64,000 bases of DNA, taken from Citrus sinensis (Eukaryota; Streptophyta; Magnoliopsida; Sapindales; Rutaceae). The notes beneath the pieces were generated by a model. The model did not search any database. It was given only the letters and a program-made list of their open reading frames with translations, and had not been told where the DNA came from. Location of the stretch: NCBI RefSeq assembly GCF_022201045.2, contig NC_068560.1:32575001-32639000 (forward strand). The letters are read 5' to 3'. Below are positions 38,124 through 49,810 of the stretch, piece by piece; the stretch's first letter is position 1; every line of letters starts with the position of its first letter. A program made the position numbers and the translations under genes.

Positions 38124-39430
38124 TCAAGATATAGAATTGCTTTTTGATAGAATAGCCAGAAGAGGCAGAGCCTTGTGCAGTGCACGGCCAAACTCGTCAT
38201 TCGCATCCAAATCTTCCGGTTTCAAGCCAGCAGAAAGTTTCCAATCAAAGGTGTACAAAAGTGATGCCAACATCAAATAATGTGCCATTCTGTGAGCCAA
38301 CGGCAAGCCGGGATAAATCCTCCTTCCAGCTCCAAACGGAATGAACTCAAAGTCTCGGCCTTTCACATCAATTTCGCTATCTAAGAAACTTTCATGCACG
38401 AATGAAATTGGATTTTGCCATATGTTTGAATCGCGACCCATGGCCTATACGTTTACTATAGGTTTACTTCCGTTTCAACCTTTTGAGGCACAAGGAATGG
38501 ACCTGGTGGGTGCAATCAAAAGTCTCCTTCACTATTGCCTGTAGGTGAGGCAACTAAGAGTTTCAAACTCTATCAACTTCCCCATCATGATTGCCGAGTA
38601 ATTCTCTAAGCTCATATTGAGCTGTTGTTAGTACTTTCGGATTGTGAAGAAACTCTGCCACTGCCCATTCTACTGTTCTTGAGGTTGTGTCAGTTCCTGC
38701 CAAAAAAAAAAAAAAGTACAAAAAGACAAATATTGCTTAAATTGCATGCAATCCGAAGTATTGTATTAGTCGAGAATTAATTGAGATGTAACTACTTACA
38801 AGAAGTACGTGTTTAATATCAAAGAGACTCGGTTCCGAATTATTTCCCCGAGCAAGATTGAGGAGTGAGTCTAACACGTCCCTCAGAATTCATCAGGGAT
38901 TCCTTGACTTGAAATCTTTCATCAATGATGCCGTCAAAAATCTTGAACATTCTCAAAAAATAAACAGTCATCCGTTTACGAGATCCCTGTGGGTAAAAAA
39001 AATGAAAGAATGATTCCCAGCTTCTTCCGTATGCGACATGCAAGCTTGTTAAAACTTTGAGATAAATCAGAATGATATTGAGCTAAATCCAAAGAGACAA
39101 AAGTGTTTGATACCAAATAAATAGTCATCCGTTTACGGTAGTGAAGGTAGCTTGACCAATATCAACACTTCTACGTACCCCTCGTGCAACTTCTATGCAC
39201 ATAGTCAAGTAGTTGTTGCACCTTTTGTGCCGTATGGCTTGGCTAGCATCTAGTTGATTTTTGGTAAACATATGGGTAGCACAGACTTTCCAAAGGTTCC
39301 TCCAAGGAGCTGAGACGTACAGGAAGCAGCCATTGAAACTTTGTGGTGGTCGAGTGCTCTAATCCTGTCCGGAATTGTTCTGCTAGATAAGGCCAAATCA
39401 TGTTCTTTGGCTATTTCTGGACTATGGTAT
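38124..39430 (-). pseudogene. CYP76-type cytochrome P450 pseudogene
   Basis: Fragments of a CYP76-like P450 run in order on the minus strand: an EHDLALSSRTIPD-like segment (~39420), PWRNL...IF/LDA-like sequence (~39300), VDIGQA (~39155), the PQGSRKRMTVYF segment (~38990), AGTDTTS of the I helix after an intron acceptor (~38700), LPHLQAIVKETF (~38545), WAMGRDSN (~38440) and FIPFGAGRRIYPGLPLAHRM (~38350-38290). The haem-ligand Cys of the usual RRICPG is Tyr (TAT). Frameshifts or stops separate several blocks, the K-helix to PERF region is largely deleted, and the N-terminus is missing. It cannot make a working P450. The open 3' part (105 codons, 38441-38124) is a remnant, not a gene. Confidence 0.88.
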
Positions 39431-40019
39431 TATGCTACCTAGCTTCAAGACATAGGTAGTCCATTTTCACTAGTATTTGTCTTTTGAACTTCCGGTGAGT
39501 GAGAGGATACATAGATTTTTCAGCAGCAATAACAAAATTTTTCATTTTTATATTTTCCAGAGAATAATTTACATTTTAAAGAGACAAGAAAAAAGAGAGA
39601 GAATTTTGACATGCACATTTGTATCCAACTCTATGCATCAACGTCACCGTATATTTTGCATCAATTGATAAATTCAAAAAAAAAATCATAAGACTAGATG
39701 TAAATATGGACACTCCCGTCCATCAGATTTGGTTATCTGAATTTTAGAGGATTTCTTATTAATAACATGCTACATGAATATATATATATATATTTTTCTA
39801 TCTTATGCAATGACTAATCATCAATCAGAATCTTGCCTGTATTTCCGATGGATTATGATGTAAATAAATAAATAAATAAACGTTATGGATATTATGAAAA
39901 TAAATACAATAAAGGTGCTTTTGGTCTTAAATGAGAATTATTTACAAAATCATTTAAAACTTTTAAAGCAAAATTTTAAAAATTGGGTCTTTATTATTTC
40001 CGATCAATAAATTGGATTC
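39431..40019. other. Intergenic gap
   Basis: AT-rich sequence between the P450 remnant and the presumed S19 leader exon. It has an (AT)n run near 39779-39792 and an (AAAT)n-like run near 39862-39880, and nothing else. Confidence 0.55.
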
Positions 40020-40199
40020 GGCCCACTTCATTATATCATAATCCAAGTGAAAACTTCTGCACCACATCTTCTCCATTGGGCCTTATTTTTAAGTCCAGCA
40101 TCACGGTCTACATCTTCCTTTTTTTCCATATTTGTTTGTCTGTGAAGCCTAAAACTCCCTTCACCAGAATTCCTTTCGCAGTTTCAAATCCTTCTAAAG
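40020..40199 (+). promoter_or_regulatory. Probable leader exon of the S19 gene
   Basis: A C/T-rich block ends with TTCTAAAG/GTAATTTC (donor at 40200). An acceptor GGAGTAG ends at 40911, giving a 712-base leader intron before the coding exon. Its 5' end is not defined. An open frame here does not continue into S19, because a stop lies between. Confidence 0.5.
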
Positions 40200-40966
40200 G
40201 TAATTTCTTTCAACTTTAACTGTTCTGGCTTTTTTTTTATTCCCCTCCAAATACAGTTATTATTACTCATTTTAGTTCCATTCTTGTTTTATTTGTTTAG
40301 TACCCAGTATACAGTGGATAGACTGAATTCGCTTACATCTATTCATCTGTGTTTTTGCTTGTGTAATGGAGTTCCATTTTTTTGCACCAATCTTATTGCG
40401 TGGTTAAGTTTCGATTTTTTTTTTTTTTTGATGAAATCTTCGAATCCTGGAATGTTTTCTAATTTCATTTGGATTCTCTTTTTCTTTGGGCTTACCGATA
40501 ATGATCTCGGTTGAAAATTAGACACGTGTGATATATTTTTTTTGTTTTAAGTAGATTTATTGTGATTATATTTAGTAGATATTCTCTTCTTTGAACGAAT
40601 TGAAGGATCTATTGATGATCAATGATATCTTGCCTTGAACCCCTACTGTTTGATAAAAGGTCCGAGTGAATTTTTCTTGAACCTCTAATGTTTGAGAATA
40701 GGTTTGAATGGACAATTAGGTGCTATTTTTTCTTCTGTTGAATGAATTGAGAATTCTATTCATGTTCAATGTTTGTGTTATTAAGCTTGTTATGCTTGTC
40801 ATCGGCTATTTATTTTCCGTTTCACTCGCTCTTTGACTAGAATAAACCATGGATAATTGAAAATATTTCTGTGTTGATTGCCTTGCTTGAAAATTGCTTT
40901 TGTTGGAGTAGGAGCTAGCACTTTCATTGAAGGGAGGCAGATTGAAGTGAAAAGAATTCTACCATC

Positions 40967-41233
40967 ATGCCGCGAAGATCTTTATGGAAGGGCAGCTTTG
41001 TTGATGCATTCTTGGCAGAACTGAAGAATAAGAAAGATGTTCTTGCAAACAAGAAAATTTGGTCACGTAGATCTTCCATTTTGCCGGAATTTCTTAACAC
41101 CACGGTGCGAATTTACAATGGAAGAAATTTTGTTCGTTGTAAGGTCACTGAAGAAAAGGTTGGTCATAAATTTGGAGAGTTTGCTATTACACGAAAACGA
41201 CGGCCTTTTGGTGCTCCCAAAGGCAAGAAGTGA
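40967..41233 (+). CDS. RPS19: Ribosomal protein S19, mitochondrial type, nuclear-encoded
   Basis: uS19 of the small ribosomal subunit head. At 88 aa from MPRRSLWKG to KGKK it matches plant mitochondrial rps19 proteins throughout: [26 protein letters not shown] and [16 protein letters not shown]. The GHKFGEF core is the family signature. TGA at 40943-40945 is in frame 24 bases upstream, so the ATG at 40967 is the start and no N-terminal presequence is encoded. The presumed leader intron (40200-40911) and the ordinary nuclear surroundings argue for a functional transferred gene rather than a raw mitochondrial insertion. Import would have to rely on the basic N-terminus itself (inference). The plastid S13 gene lies 1 kb downstream on the same strand. 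Confidence 0.9.
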   Translation: MPRRSLWKGSFVDAFLAELKNKKDVLANKKIWSRRSSILPEFLNTTVRIYNGRNFVRCKVTEEKVGHKFGEFAITRKRRPFGAPKGKK

Positions 41234-42198
41234 GTGATTATGCCTTCAGAGTTTACTGTTGGAAGATTGCAAAACTTTAGTTTAGCCTATCCAAATGGTA
41301 GCTATTTTATGAATAATTTGGTTTTTGGTTCTTGCTTTCTATTTTGAACCAAGTTGCGCTGTATTCAAGAACTTTGTTCTGAATTCAATATATTTCGTTT
41401 CATGAATTTTTATCTAGTGCGCTGTACAAGATTTAAGCAGTTTTATTGTCCTGTTTGGTTATTTAATCCCGGATGAATTGAATGTTTTAATGATCACTAA
41501 TTGATTAAGCTGTATCTTCCTTTCCAGTTTGTAATTTGTATATACGATTCCGACACATTTGTTCTTCTAACTTCGAATCAAATGAACAACTCTTCGTCTT
41601 CATTTTGGTTTGGATTTTTTTTTCTCTCTCTGATTTAATTTAATGAAATATGGACAAGAATTGATTTCCGCTGGGCCCTTTTTTTAATTCTTTTTTTTCG
41701 GTTATATTAAGGATGGTCAATTTTTTGTTGATCATTACTGCTTTTATACTTGTGCAATTGTAGCATAAAATTGAGAATTCTTTAAAAAAAAAAATTTGGG
41801 TCCATACTTTAAAACGAATTTCTTAAATACAACAAAGACGGTGGTTCGACTTTAATTTTTCATAAAAGAAATGTTAAAAGTAATAGAGATAAAAAAAAAA
41901 AAAAAAAAAAAAAGAGGGCTGTCTCTTCCTTACAAACTTTCAAGTTTCTAAGCACTAATCAAATTGAAATTGGGCCTTTAAACCGCGCCGGAGTCGGCCC
42001 ACACCCACTCCAGTGGATTGAAATTTGGAATGAGCCTACACGTCAACCGACAGGTGGCCAATAATGAAACTGAGTTTATAGCTTCTCTTTTGCCCATTTA
42101 AAGGATAAGTTCCTCGCATTTGCATCTCTCCACTCGAGCTTGCCGTTAGTCACCATTCCGTTTGGTTTCCGAGAAAACAAAAGAAACCAAAAGAGAAA
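41234..42198. other. S19 3' region and S13 promoter
   Basis: This 965-base gap contains the probable S19 3' untranslated region, one copy of a 63-base repeat (41592-41654), a run of about 24 A near 41891-41914, and the S13 promoter and leader just before 42199. No further gene is evident. Confidence 0.6.
41592..41654 (+). repeat. 63-bp direct repeat, copy 1
   Basis: It runs from CTTCGTCTTCATTTTGGTTT to TAATGAAATATGGA and recurs at 42442-42505 inside S13 intron 1. The two differ by one base and one T in a homopolymer. The neighbouring sequence does not match. Confidence 0.85.
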
Positions 42199-43092
42199 AT
42201 GGTACAAACACTTGCAATGCCTGTCGCTCCGGCGCTCTCCGTTATCTGCAACGGACATAACAATAATCTTCTCACCAACGCTTCCCTGTCTTTCCCTGTT
42301 TCCAAGCAGCCTCAGGTGATTTCCTTACAGTTCATATTATTTAAACTTTCTATTTTTAATATATATTTTCTTATTTCCTAATTATTTATTCATTCATTGT
42401 ACGGTTTGTTTGGGTCACTTATTTGTTCCTACTTACAATCCCTTCGTCTTCATTTTGGTTTCGATTTTTTTTTTCTCTCTCTGATTTAATTTAATGAAAT
42501 ATGGATATTTAAGCAACCGCTTCTTTCCATCTCATGTATAATTAAATGAAAAAAACTGATTCTTTTTGTTTATTTCTTGGTTAATTTTGATTAAATGGTG
42601 TTGTGAGCAGTATCCCGGTCTGAGCATTCAATGTGCTCGTGTTGGAGGTGTCGAGATTCCAAATAACAAGCGGATTGAGTACTCGCTTCAGTATATTCAT
42701 GGAGTTGGGCGCACAAGAGCTCGCCAAATCCTCGTTGATCTCAAAATGGAGAACAAAATCACCAAAGACATGTCTGAGGAAGAGCTCATTACAATTCGTG
42801 ACGAAGTCTCCAAATACATGATTGAAGGAGATTTGGTAATAATTCCTTATTTCTTCGTTAGAGGCACCTTTTGAGCTTTGATTTCGCTGTTTGAGAATTT
42901 TTTTTTATTTGGGGGTTTTTGCAGAGGCGGTTCAATGCACTTGCTATTAGGAGATTGAAGGAGATTCAATGCTACCGCGGAATTCGCCATATTCAGGGCT
43001 TGCCATGTAGAGGGCAGCACACAAAGAACAATTGTCGCACATTGAAGGGTAAGAGGGTTGCTATTGCTGGGAAAAAGAAAGCCCCTCGTTAA
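42199..43092 (+). CDS. RPS13: 30S ribosomal protein S13, chloroplast precursor
   Basis: uS13 of the plastid small subunit, which contacts the P-site tRNA and bridges to the large subunit. Exons 42199-42315, 42611-42835 and 42925-43092, all in phase 0, give 169 aa, as in Arabidopsis plastid S13. The first ~47 residues ([11 protein letters not shown]..., Ser/Ala/Asn-rich, few acids) form a transit peptide. The mature part starts near [11 protein letters not shown] and carries the S13 motifs [27 protein letters not shown] and [16 protein letters not shown], with a basic tail KKKAPR. In rosids the mitochondrial S13 was replaced by a duplicated plastid-type gene. The N-terminus here resembles the plastid paralogue. 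Confidence 0.96.
42442..42505 (+). repeat. 63-bp direct repeat, copy 2 (S13 intron 1)
   Basis: Second copy of the sequence at 41592-41654, 850 bases away, inside the intron. It contains a T run and CTCTCTCTGATTTAATTTAATGAAATATGGA-like sequence, so it may partly overlap normal intron composition. The near identity over more than 60 bases still points to a duplication. Confidence 0.85.
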
Positions 43093-45914
43093 TTAAATGA
43101 CTTTTTTCCTGTTTATTTAATGGATAGGGTTGATTTTCTATTGTATTGAATTTGAATGTGAATCATTTTGACTACAAGCTTGGTTGCTTTCGATTCTGCC
43201 GGAGCTTTTGATGTATATGTTTTACTTTTCTTTTATGCATTGCATTGATGTTGTGTTTTAATCTTCATATGCTGATTGCTTCAAGCCAATGTTATTCTAC
43301 TTCTGAAATGGTTATATGCAAGTTGCTCATATAAACATTTGAACATTTTATTGAAATTGCCACTTGGCAGCCCCCTCTTTTCTACCCAGCTTATGAAACG
43401 ATTCGATTCATGCATTTCTAATAAGTGAGATTATCTCAACATGTGTTACCCCCAACCATATAGTTTTACTTGTAAAATATTTTACAAATGTTGGAATCTT
43501 GCTTTTGTCTATCTTCATTTTGATATTCCTTATTCTACTTGTATCTGTTCCCACCCCCCCCCCCCCCCCCCCTTCTTTTTTTCACCTGATACTTTGTAAC
43601 TCTAAATCATGACTGACATGGTCTCGATTTTGTATGGTTTATAACCCTATTTCATGAACGTGTACATGATCTTTTCTGCCACTTCAACTGGCACTCTACT
43701 TGCTCAATAATAAAAATTTGCATACAAGTTACTGTCTTCCAATTCCCTGCACTTTATACTAGAATTCTTTCTATGTAACCTTTGACTTTTGCTTCCCCTC
43801 TTACTGTACTCGATGTTGATTATCTAGCTATCTTAAAATGCATACTACTCGTGATGTTTCTTGATTGGCAATTGGGAATGTCAGAGTTTCTTTTATGTGT
43901 AAACTGTATTTATCAGTCATGGCATCCAAGACTGTTGTCCAAAGCACTACATTATATTTAGCTTATCAATTTCCTATATTTCATTCCATGGTTCTGCACA
44001 GAGATTATAGATTAGAAGAGTCCAATGTTCTCTACAGTCAATAGAGAAACGTTTCCCCCGTTCCTTATATTTCAAAGTGTCCTCCGCATACATTCTTGGC
44101 TTCTTGCAGACCCAAGTTTAGAAAACAGAGAAGTCAAAGTTGTTCTTTTGAAGTACCAGATAAGAAGAAAAGAAATCTTCTTATCTACTGATTTCATTCT
44201 GTGTTGGCTCACCCAAAAATGGCAAATATGATATGAATATTCACGGGCGCGGCACATTGAACACATGCTGATGTTAATTAATCTCATCACGAAACTATAT
44301 TTTATGTATTTGTGATGATCATCGTCCCTCATCCTTTTCTTTTACTACATCCATTCTGTGATGATACATTCAGTACAGCATAACGACCATCAGCGCATTC
44401 TTGAATATGGGAAATAGAAATAATACAAATAAATCATAGCAAGTAACCTCCTGATAACATTACGTAGAATTGGTGTGAGCTAGGCGGCACACCAATTGTC
44501 AAGAAATCAGTAATTGTGAGTGTTTCAGAGTGCGTTTGGGATTGAAGTTAAACAATTGTATCTTAAAAGTATAGTACTAAAGTGTTTAGTAAACACTAAT
44601 TGCTGTACTTTAAAAACTATATTGATATGATTTTTTATTTGTATAATGAAAAATTTATTATATTTTTAATTTTTATTTCATAATTATAGTTTTTTCACAG
44701 CAATTGTAACTTAAAAATTATTTATCTCAATCCCAAACAAGATTTTATTCAGTACCCGTCGAATTCACTAAGAATCTATGCTCACAATTTGCAAGAACCC
44801 AAAGAAACCACCGTTCATAATTTCATATTAAAAGCTCGAGTTGAACTACCGGCACCAAGGCAACAACTATTTTTAATTAGTTTACAACTTCATTCTTCTT
44901 AAAACTATACAGCTTTTAAATGAGTTAAAATTCTATAAAAGTACCAAATATATCGAATTAATCCACACATTAAATACAAATAATTTTCTTTCACCAAAAA
45001 ATTTATGTAGCTTCAACCTTCATTACAGTCACATGTACTTGAAAAAACTATCTCTTATCATGTGATCTCTTACTAAGTAAATCTGTTTCCCTTATATTAC
45101 GAAATGCGATTTAAACAAATAAACAAAGAATAAATAAAACTTCAAAAATCGGGGCTCCATGAGCAACAAACTACATTAAGGTCAATTTTATCATTAATGG
45201 AGATGTTAGAGTCCGCCTAGACGCTTTTTCCAAACGCTAAAGCCTAAGACGCTCATTGATGGGCCCTTCTAAATTAAAGGACTTGGCCATCAAGCCCCAA
45301 TCGCTTTGTTTGTACTATTACAAATTAGAAGGCCCCTTCGTGTTTACTGTAGCAGGAATCAATGAATAGAAACTAAGACAACTGTTACAATCTCAGCAAA
45401 ATCTACCGAAGCAAGGAAAACTGAAGTACGAAAAAACGTAGTAACCAGAAAAGAAATTCAAGCAGGAGTTTGCAGTTAAAAGGACTCCAGATAAGCATGG
45501 ATGCATTTGCGGGGGAGGAAAGGGGAAAAAAATAGACATAAAATTACAGACTTCAACGTCATACAGCACAAAAGTATCAATGACTATTAAACATGATTCA
45601 TTCCATCACAAGCTTGCGAATTGCAAGTTAAAATCCTACTAAATGTTTTGGTAAGTCACACCAGTTCCAAAACCCAGCAAATTTCTCAAAGAAAGCCACT
45701 AAACACATAATAAGAGACCAATGTTTCCACTTCACCCCAGACATTGCCAAGAGCCATAAAAAGACTCACCTAGGGAGAGAATGAAAACAAAGGCCATTCA
45801 ACTTAAAATACCAAGCGCCAAGCCCTGTGCCCCAAATGACTTGAACCAAAGATTACAGAATGGTTATACTTGAAAGCAGCACAGAAAAATTCTAACTGGA
45901 GCAGCAGTGATGGT
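43093..45914. other. Intergenic region with MITE candidate and poly-C
   Basis: The S13 3' region leads into about 2.8 kb without a recognisable gene. It contains a 19-base C run at 43554-43572 and a MITE candidate near 44528-44743. The last few hundred bases are the 3' region of the minus-strand RRM gene. Confidence 0.6.
44528..44743. mobile_element. MITE candidate with GTTTGGGATTGA-type inverted ends
   Basis: The left end GAGTGCGTTTGGGATTGA is answered by TCTCAATCCCAAACAAGAT at the right end, i.e. inverted copies of G(C/T)GTTTGGGATTGA-like ends. Inside both ends CAATTGTA and AGTTACAATTG-like words also pair. I could not confirm a target duplication. The ends resemble those of short hAT-like elements common in dicots. 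Confidence 0.5.
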
Positions 45915-47994
45915 TTATTTTTTGAAACATTTTCTTCTCATCATCAATGGGGATTTCCTCCTATAAACAGGAGCAGCAGCACCTACATTAATACATCTCC
46001 CAACAATGGTAGGTCTGGTGCGCATCCAACCATCACGGGGAGGAGCTAGTATCACAGGGAGGTAACTGTCCGTGTGACAATTGAAGCACTTTTCCTGAAA
46101 ATGAATTTTCAGCGCATCCATGCCCTGATCACCACAAGCACTAGTTAAAAACTCCAGCCACTTGATAGAATATAAGATTGAAAATTATTAAATAACAATA
46201 AGTAAAAATGAAGACAAGGAGCCAATGGACGTTGACAAATAGTATATTTTAATCACCTGAATAGCTGCCCGAGATATCTCACAAGTCTTTTTATTCCCTG
46301 GAACTTGAGCCTCCCATCGGCTTTTGTTGAAGGCTTTGGCAAATCTCACAGCGGCTACTGAAGTCGTAAAATTGACAAATGCATAGCCGAGATTGGCTCC
46401 ATGGCTAAACAAATTCTCATATTACTAAATGCTTTTTTTAACTCAATAAAAAAAAAATGCTTCACTTGATTGAAAATCATTGGGGAATAAATTAGACTGT
46501 GAGAAAGGAAAGGTTTAAACTTATTTACCAAAAGTCCATGGGCAGGTAAAGAAAATCGTATTCAGACCTACAGGGGTCAGAATGCAGCTTAGCCTTCATG
46601 TTCTCAGCCCAGCAGTGATTATCCAAAATTTGCAGCAAATCATGCCTCCTGCTCATTATCCAAAGGAAACATCTTGGTGTAAAAATAAACGTGAGAGAAA
46701 GCAAACCCAAGTCGACAGATAGGCTTGTTACTTATAGCGTATGAATTTACATACAAGTTCTTGTTTAAACTATTTTTAAGGATCCTTTCAGGTGGGGAAA
46801 AAAAAGAAAAAAATCTAGACTTAAAAATGAAAACCAAAACAAATATAAAATCGTGAGCATGAAGACTTGAATTGAAGAGAAGAACCCAGATACGAGAATT
46901 GTGTATTAATGTGATCCAATACAAAGGATACTGGGTGATCGGTCATTGATTAAACATTACTACCATCTACCGTATAAATAAAGGTAGATAAAGACAAAAG
47001 AGGAAGTAGAGTGCTACCTAAACAATGACCATTACTATCTCTTGATCAGCTTTTACAGTCGTTATTTGATGCAACAAAGGTCTCAGGAAAAGTAAAAAGT
47101 AAAACACCAAATTAAAAAAAAAAAAAAAAAAGGTGTAGTGTTTGGGGTAATACAAGAAGAATGAACTTAATTGAAAGAGTGAAAGACAACAATAAAAAGC
47201 AACACCTGCAACCGAGCATCAACATACACAGGGTTTTGTTTAATGCTAGGAGTGTAACAGAAGAACAAACAAAAAGCAAAATAAAAAAATAAAAAATAAA
47301 AAATAAATAAAAAAAGAAACTTAAAAATATCAACCCAATTAACTCAGAAGGTGAGAGATTTCACCAGAAAATAAACCAGATGTTCACATACACAATACTG
47401 CTAGCGGAAACAAGAGAAACAAGAAAGTAGTCATCAAGCCAAGATTAAGAGAAGAGAACAATGAAAGAGAACTGACTTAAAACGGTTTGGGATATTTTTA
47501 ATCATCAAAGTAGTCTCTCCACCAGCAAGCAAAACTTGGTAGTAGCCATCATCGCCATCACCAACACTCTTCGTTTTACCAGTGTCGTCATCAGTAGCTG
47601 CTTCTTTAGGTGCTGAAAAACTCCATAGTAATTGTACGTGGCAATCGCACGCCTCACCGCTACTGTTTCCTTTTGGGTATGAATATGAATATGGATACGA
47701 TGACCTAATCGGTGTAGTGGGCTGATGATAAAGGCACATCATATTCATGTTCATGGGGTAGTGGAGTTGGAAAGAAGAGAAGTGGTGTGTCAACGCCGGC
47801 GGCGCGTGATGAGGGAGGAAAAGGGCTTTAGTCGGTTGTGGCACAAAAGGCTTGGCATGAGGATTGAGCGAGTTTACTGGCCTCATGAGCAGCTGCCGAT
47901 CAGCTTCAGTGGTAGTACTAGTGTTAGTTAGCAGCTCTGACTTTGAGCTTGGAGGTTGCGGAGCATGCGTCCATGGCTGTGCCTTTGTCTTCAT
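45915..47994 (-). CDS. Mei2 C-terminal-RRM-only protein, copy 1
   Basis: RNA-binding protein with only the Mei2-type C-terminal RRM (RRM_2 family), as in the Arabidopsis MCT proteins; larger relatives are AML and TERMINAL EAR1. Exons 47994-47477 (donor GTCAGT), 46648-46529, 46404-46257 and 46124-45915 give 331 aa. The N-terminal ~160 residues are Pro/Ser/His-rich and probably disordered. The RRM begins TTLMIKNIPNRFKRHDLL (RNP2-like), continues DNHCWAEN, FDFLYLPMDF-like and NLGYAFVNFT (RNP1-like), and ends with the PVILAPPRDG motif typical of this family. The tail is basic. The frame and all splice phases are intact. Copy 2 has the same four-exon structure and phases, so the two are tandem paralogues. 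Confidence 0.9.
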
Positions 47995-49511
47995 AAGTTG
48001 TGTGTTGGGCAGAGGTGGTGGTGTGAGAGCAGATGTTTTTTCTCACGTTTTTCTTTTTTCTTCTTTCAGCGGAAAATTGAGGCAATATTTGGTCCAATTA
48101 CACGGGGCATGAGCCATTTTATTTTTGTGTATACACCTTTCTACTAATATCTTTTTAATAGAATAATCAATGAAAAGAGATATTAATTTAAAATATTCTC
48201 TGATTTTATTTAGTTCAGAAATAGAAAAAGATACCAATATATTAAATATGAAAGTGTCGTCTCTATCATAATCATCCCATTCGAAAAGAAAAAAAAATTC
48301 ATCGTTTCACAATAAGTTTCGCTGTTGTGGATATGGAATCAGTATAATGATGAAAATTGGAATGGGGAATTTATTACTTAAAACAATCTTTAGCATTTAA
48401 TGCTGGCTTCTATAATTTCCAGAAGACAAATATGTTTGCTTCTACCAAAAGACGAAAACAATGGCTATCGCCATACGACAAGCTATTTATTATGACTTTG
48501 ACTTAGATTATAGTGAGGGGGAGTGCGAGTGACGTTTTAGGATCTCTTTGCCTTCCTGTAATCGTCGTGACTTTTGAACGTGATTCATCTTTTCATTTTA
48601 TTCTCAGAATTTAGAAGATGCAACAATTGTGTTGGGACTTGGGGGGTTCGAGGTGCGCCGATTGTCTTTTCTGAGAAATTTTCATTTTATTTTCAATTTG
48701 CAATTAAAATGAAATTTCGAGAAATCAGAGGCGATACAGTGGACTTATTATCAGTCAAAACATATGTTCGAGATGGCGGGAACATTTACTTGATTAAGCT
48801 TTACGAATTGAGATGGCCGGAACACTTCAAGTCATGATTAAGCTTGGTTCCAAATATCAACGTACAAATTAATCAAATTAGGTTCAGAATAACGTTTTCA
48901 AATTAATTTCTGTTATTCTAGAATGAAAGTTTATGTCGTTATTTCATTTCATCAGCTGTTCGTTGGAAAATAGCCCCTTGCTACTGTCACTTCTCTTCTT
49001 TGTCCCCAAAATTTAATGATATTGTTTGAACTAGACCCACCAATAATTGGGTTCATAAATACTTTAACCAAATCTATATACAATCTACTGAAATGAAAGT
49101 TTGTTCACAATGTCTATGCTAGATCTGGCAAAAGAATTCAATAAATTAGAAGTCACAACTCACTTGGACTTGCCAATTACTTAAAATTGATCAAACATTA
49201 ATTACGCAGCAATTTCACTTTCATTCTCTGCTTGCGGGCGAAGTATCAAAATTTGTTAATAATCCAAACATTTCATCTTGTTATAGAATCTGCAGCTCAT
49301 TTTATACCAGTGGTTAATCAAACCCGTCATTTGAATTGAGAATCTTATTAATTTCATATAGATATATCACATATTCAACACGTCATAAGTGCATAGTCAT
49401 CAGATACAAATTTGAAGATAAAAGGAGCGATAAAAGGATAGAAGCATTATCTCTAAAAAAAAAAAAAAAAAAAAGAAACAGAAATATTAAATAAAATGTA
49501 CGAGACTAATG

Positions 49512-49810
49512 AACTTTTGGTCCAATTGAGAAACCTTATATTTATAATATTGAGTGTAAGAGTTCGAGTTTTATAGATATTAGTTTTAGTACTCCTTCAA
49601 TTATCAATATAATTGAGTAAAAATAGTCTCTCATTTACGAAATGTGAGTGAAGTAGGCATCCTTCGAATATTAGAGAGAGTTTAAAGTATCTGAATAAGT
49701 ATTTTCGTGTGTTAACGTATGGCGATGGCCCTAATTGTGTAATATGATTGTAAATATTAATTATAATATTTGATGTAATGTCAATAACAATTTATGTATA
49801 ATTAAAAAAA
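49512..49810 (+). mobile_element. SINE related to the 31668 element
   Basis: Box A-like TTTTGGTCCAATTGAG and box B-like AAGAGTTCGAGTTTT are followed by GTGAAGTAGGCATCCTTCGAATATT, which matches the 31668 element's tail, and by a short A run. Flanks AAATGTACGAG (from 49494) and AAATGTGCGAG (from 49811) look like a mutated target duplication, so it is older than the 31668 copy. Confidence 0.7.

Noticed and set aside
38124..38441. 105-codon open frame with a P450 haem region, minus strand
   Set aside because: It is only the C-terminal remnant of the pseudogene. The haem Cys is Tyr, and the upstream P450 parts are frameshifted or missing.
39983..40219. 78-codon open frame as an N-terminal presequence for S19
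   Set aside because: Splicing its end to the acceptor at 40911 still meets the in-frame TGA at 40943, so it cannot extend S19.
40967..41233. S19 as a raw mitochondrial DNA insertion
   Set aside because: No other mitochondrial sequence flanks it. It has a plausible nuclear leader intron and has diverged from the mitochondrial form while staying open.
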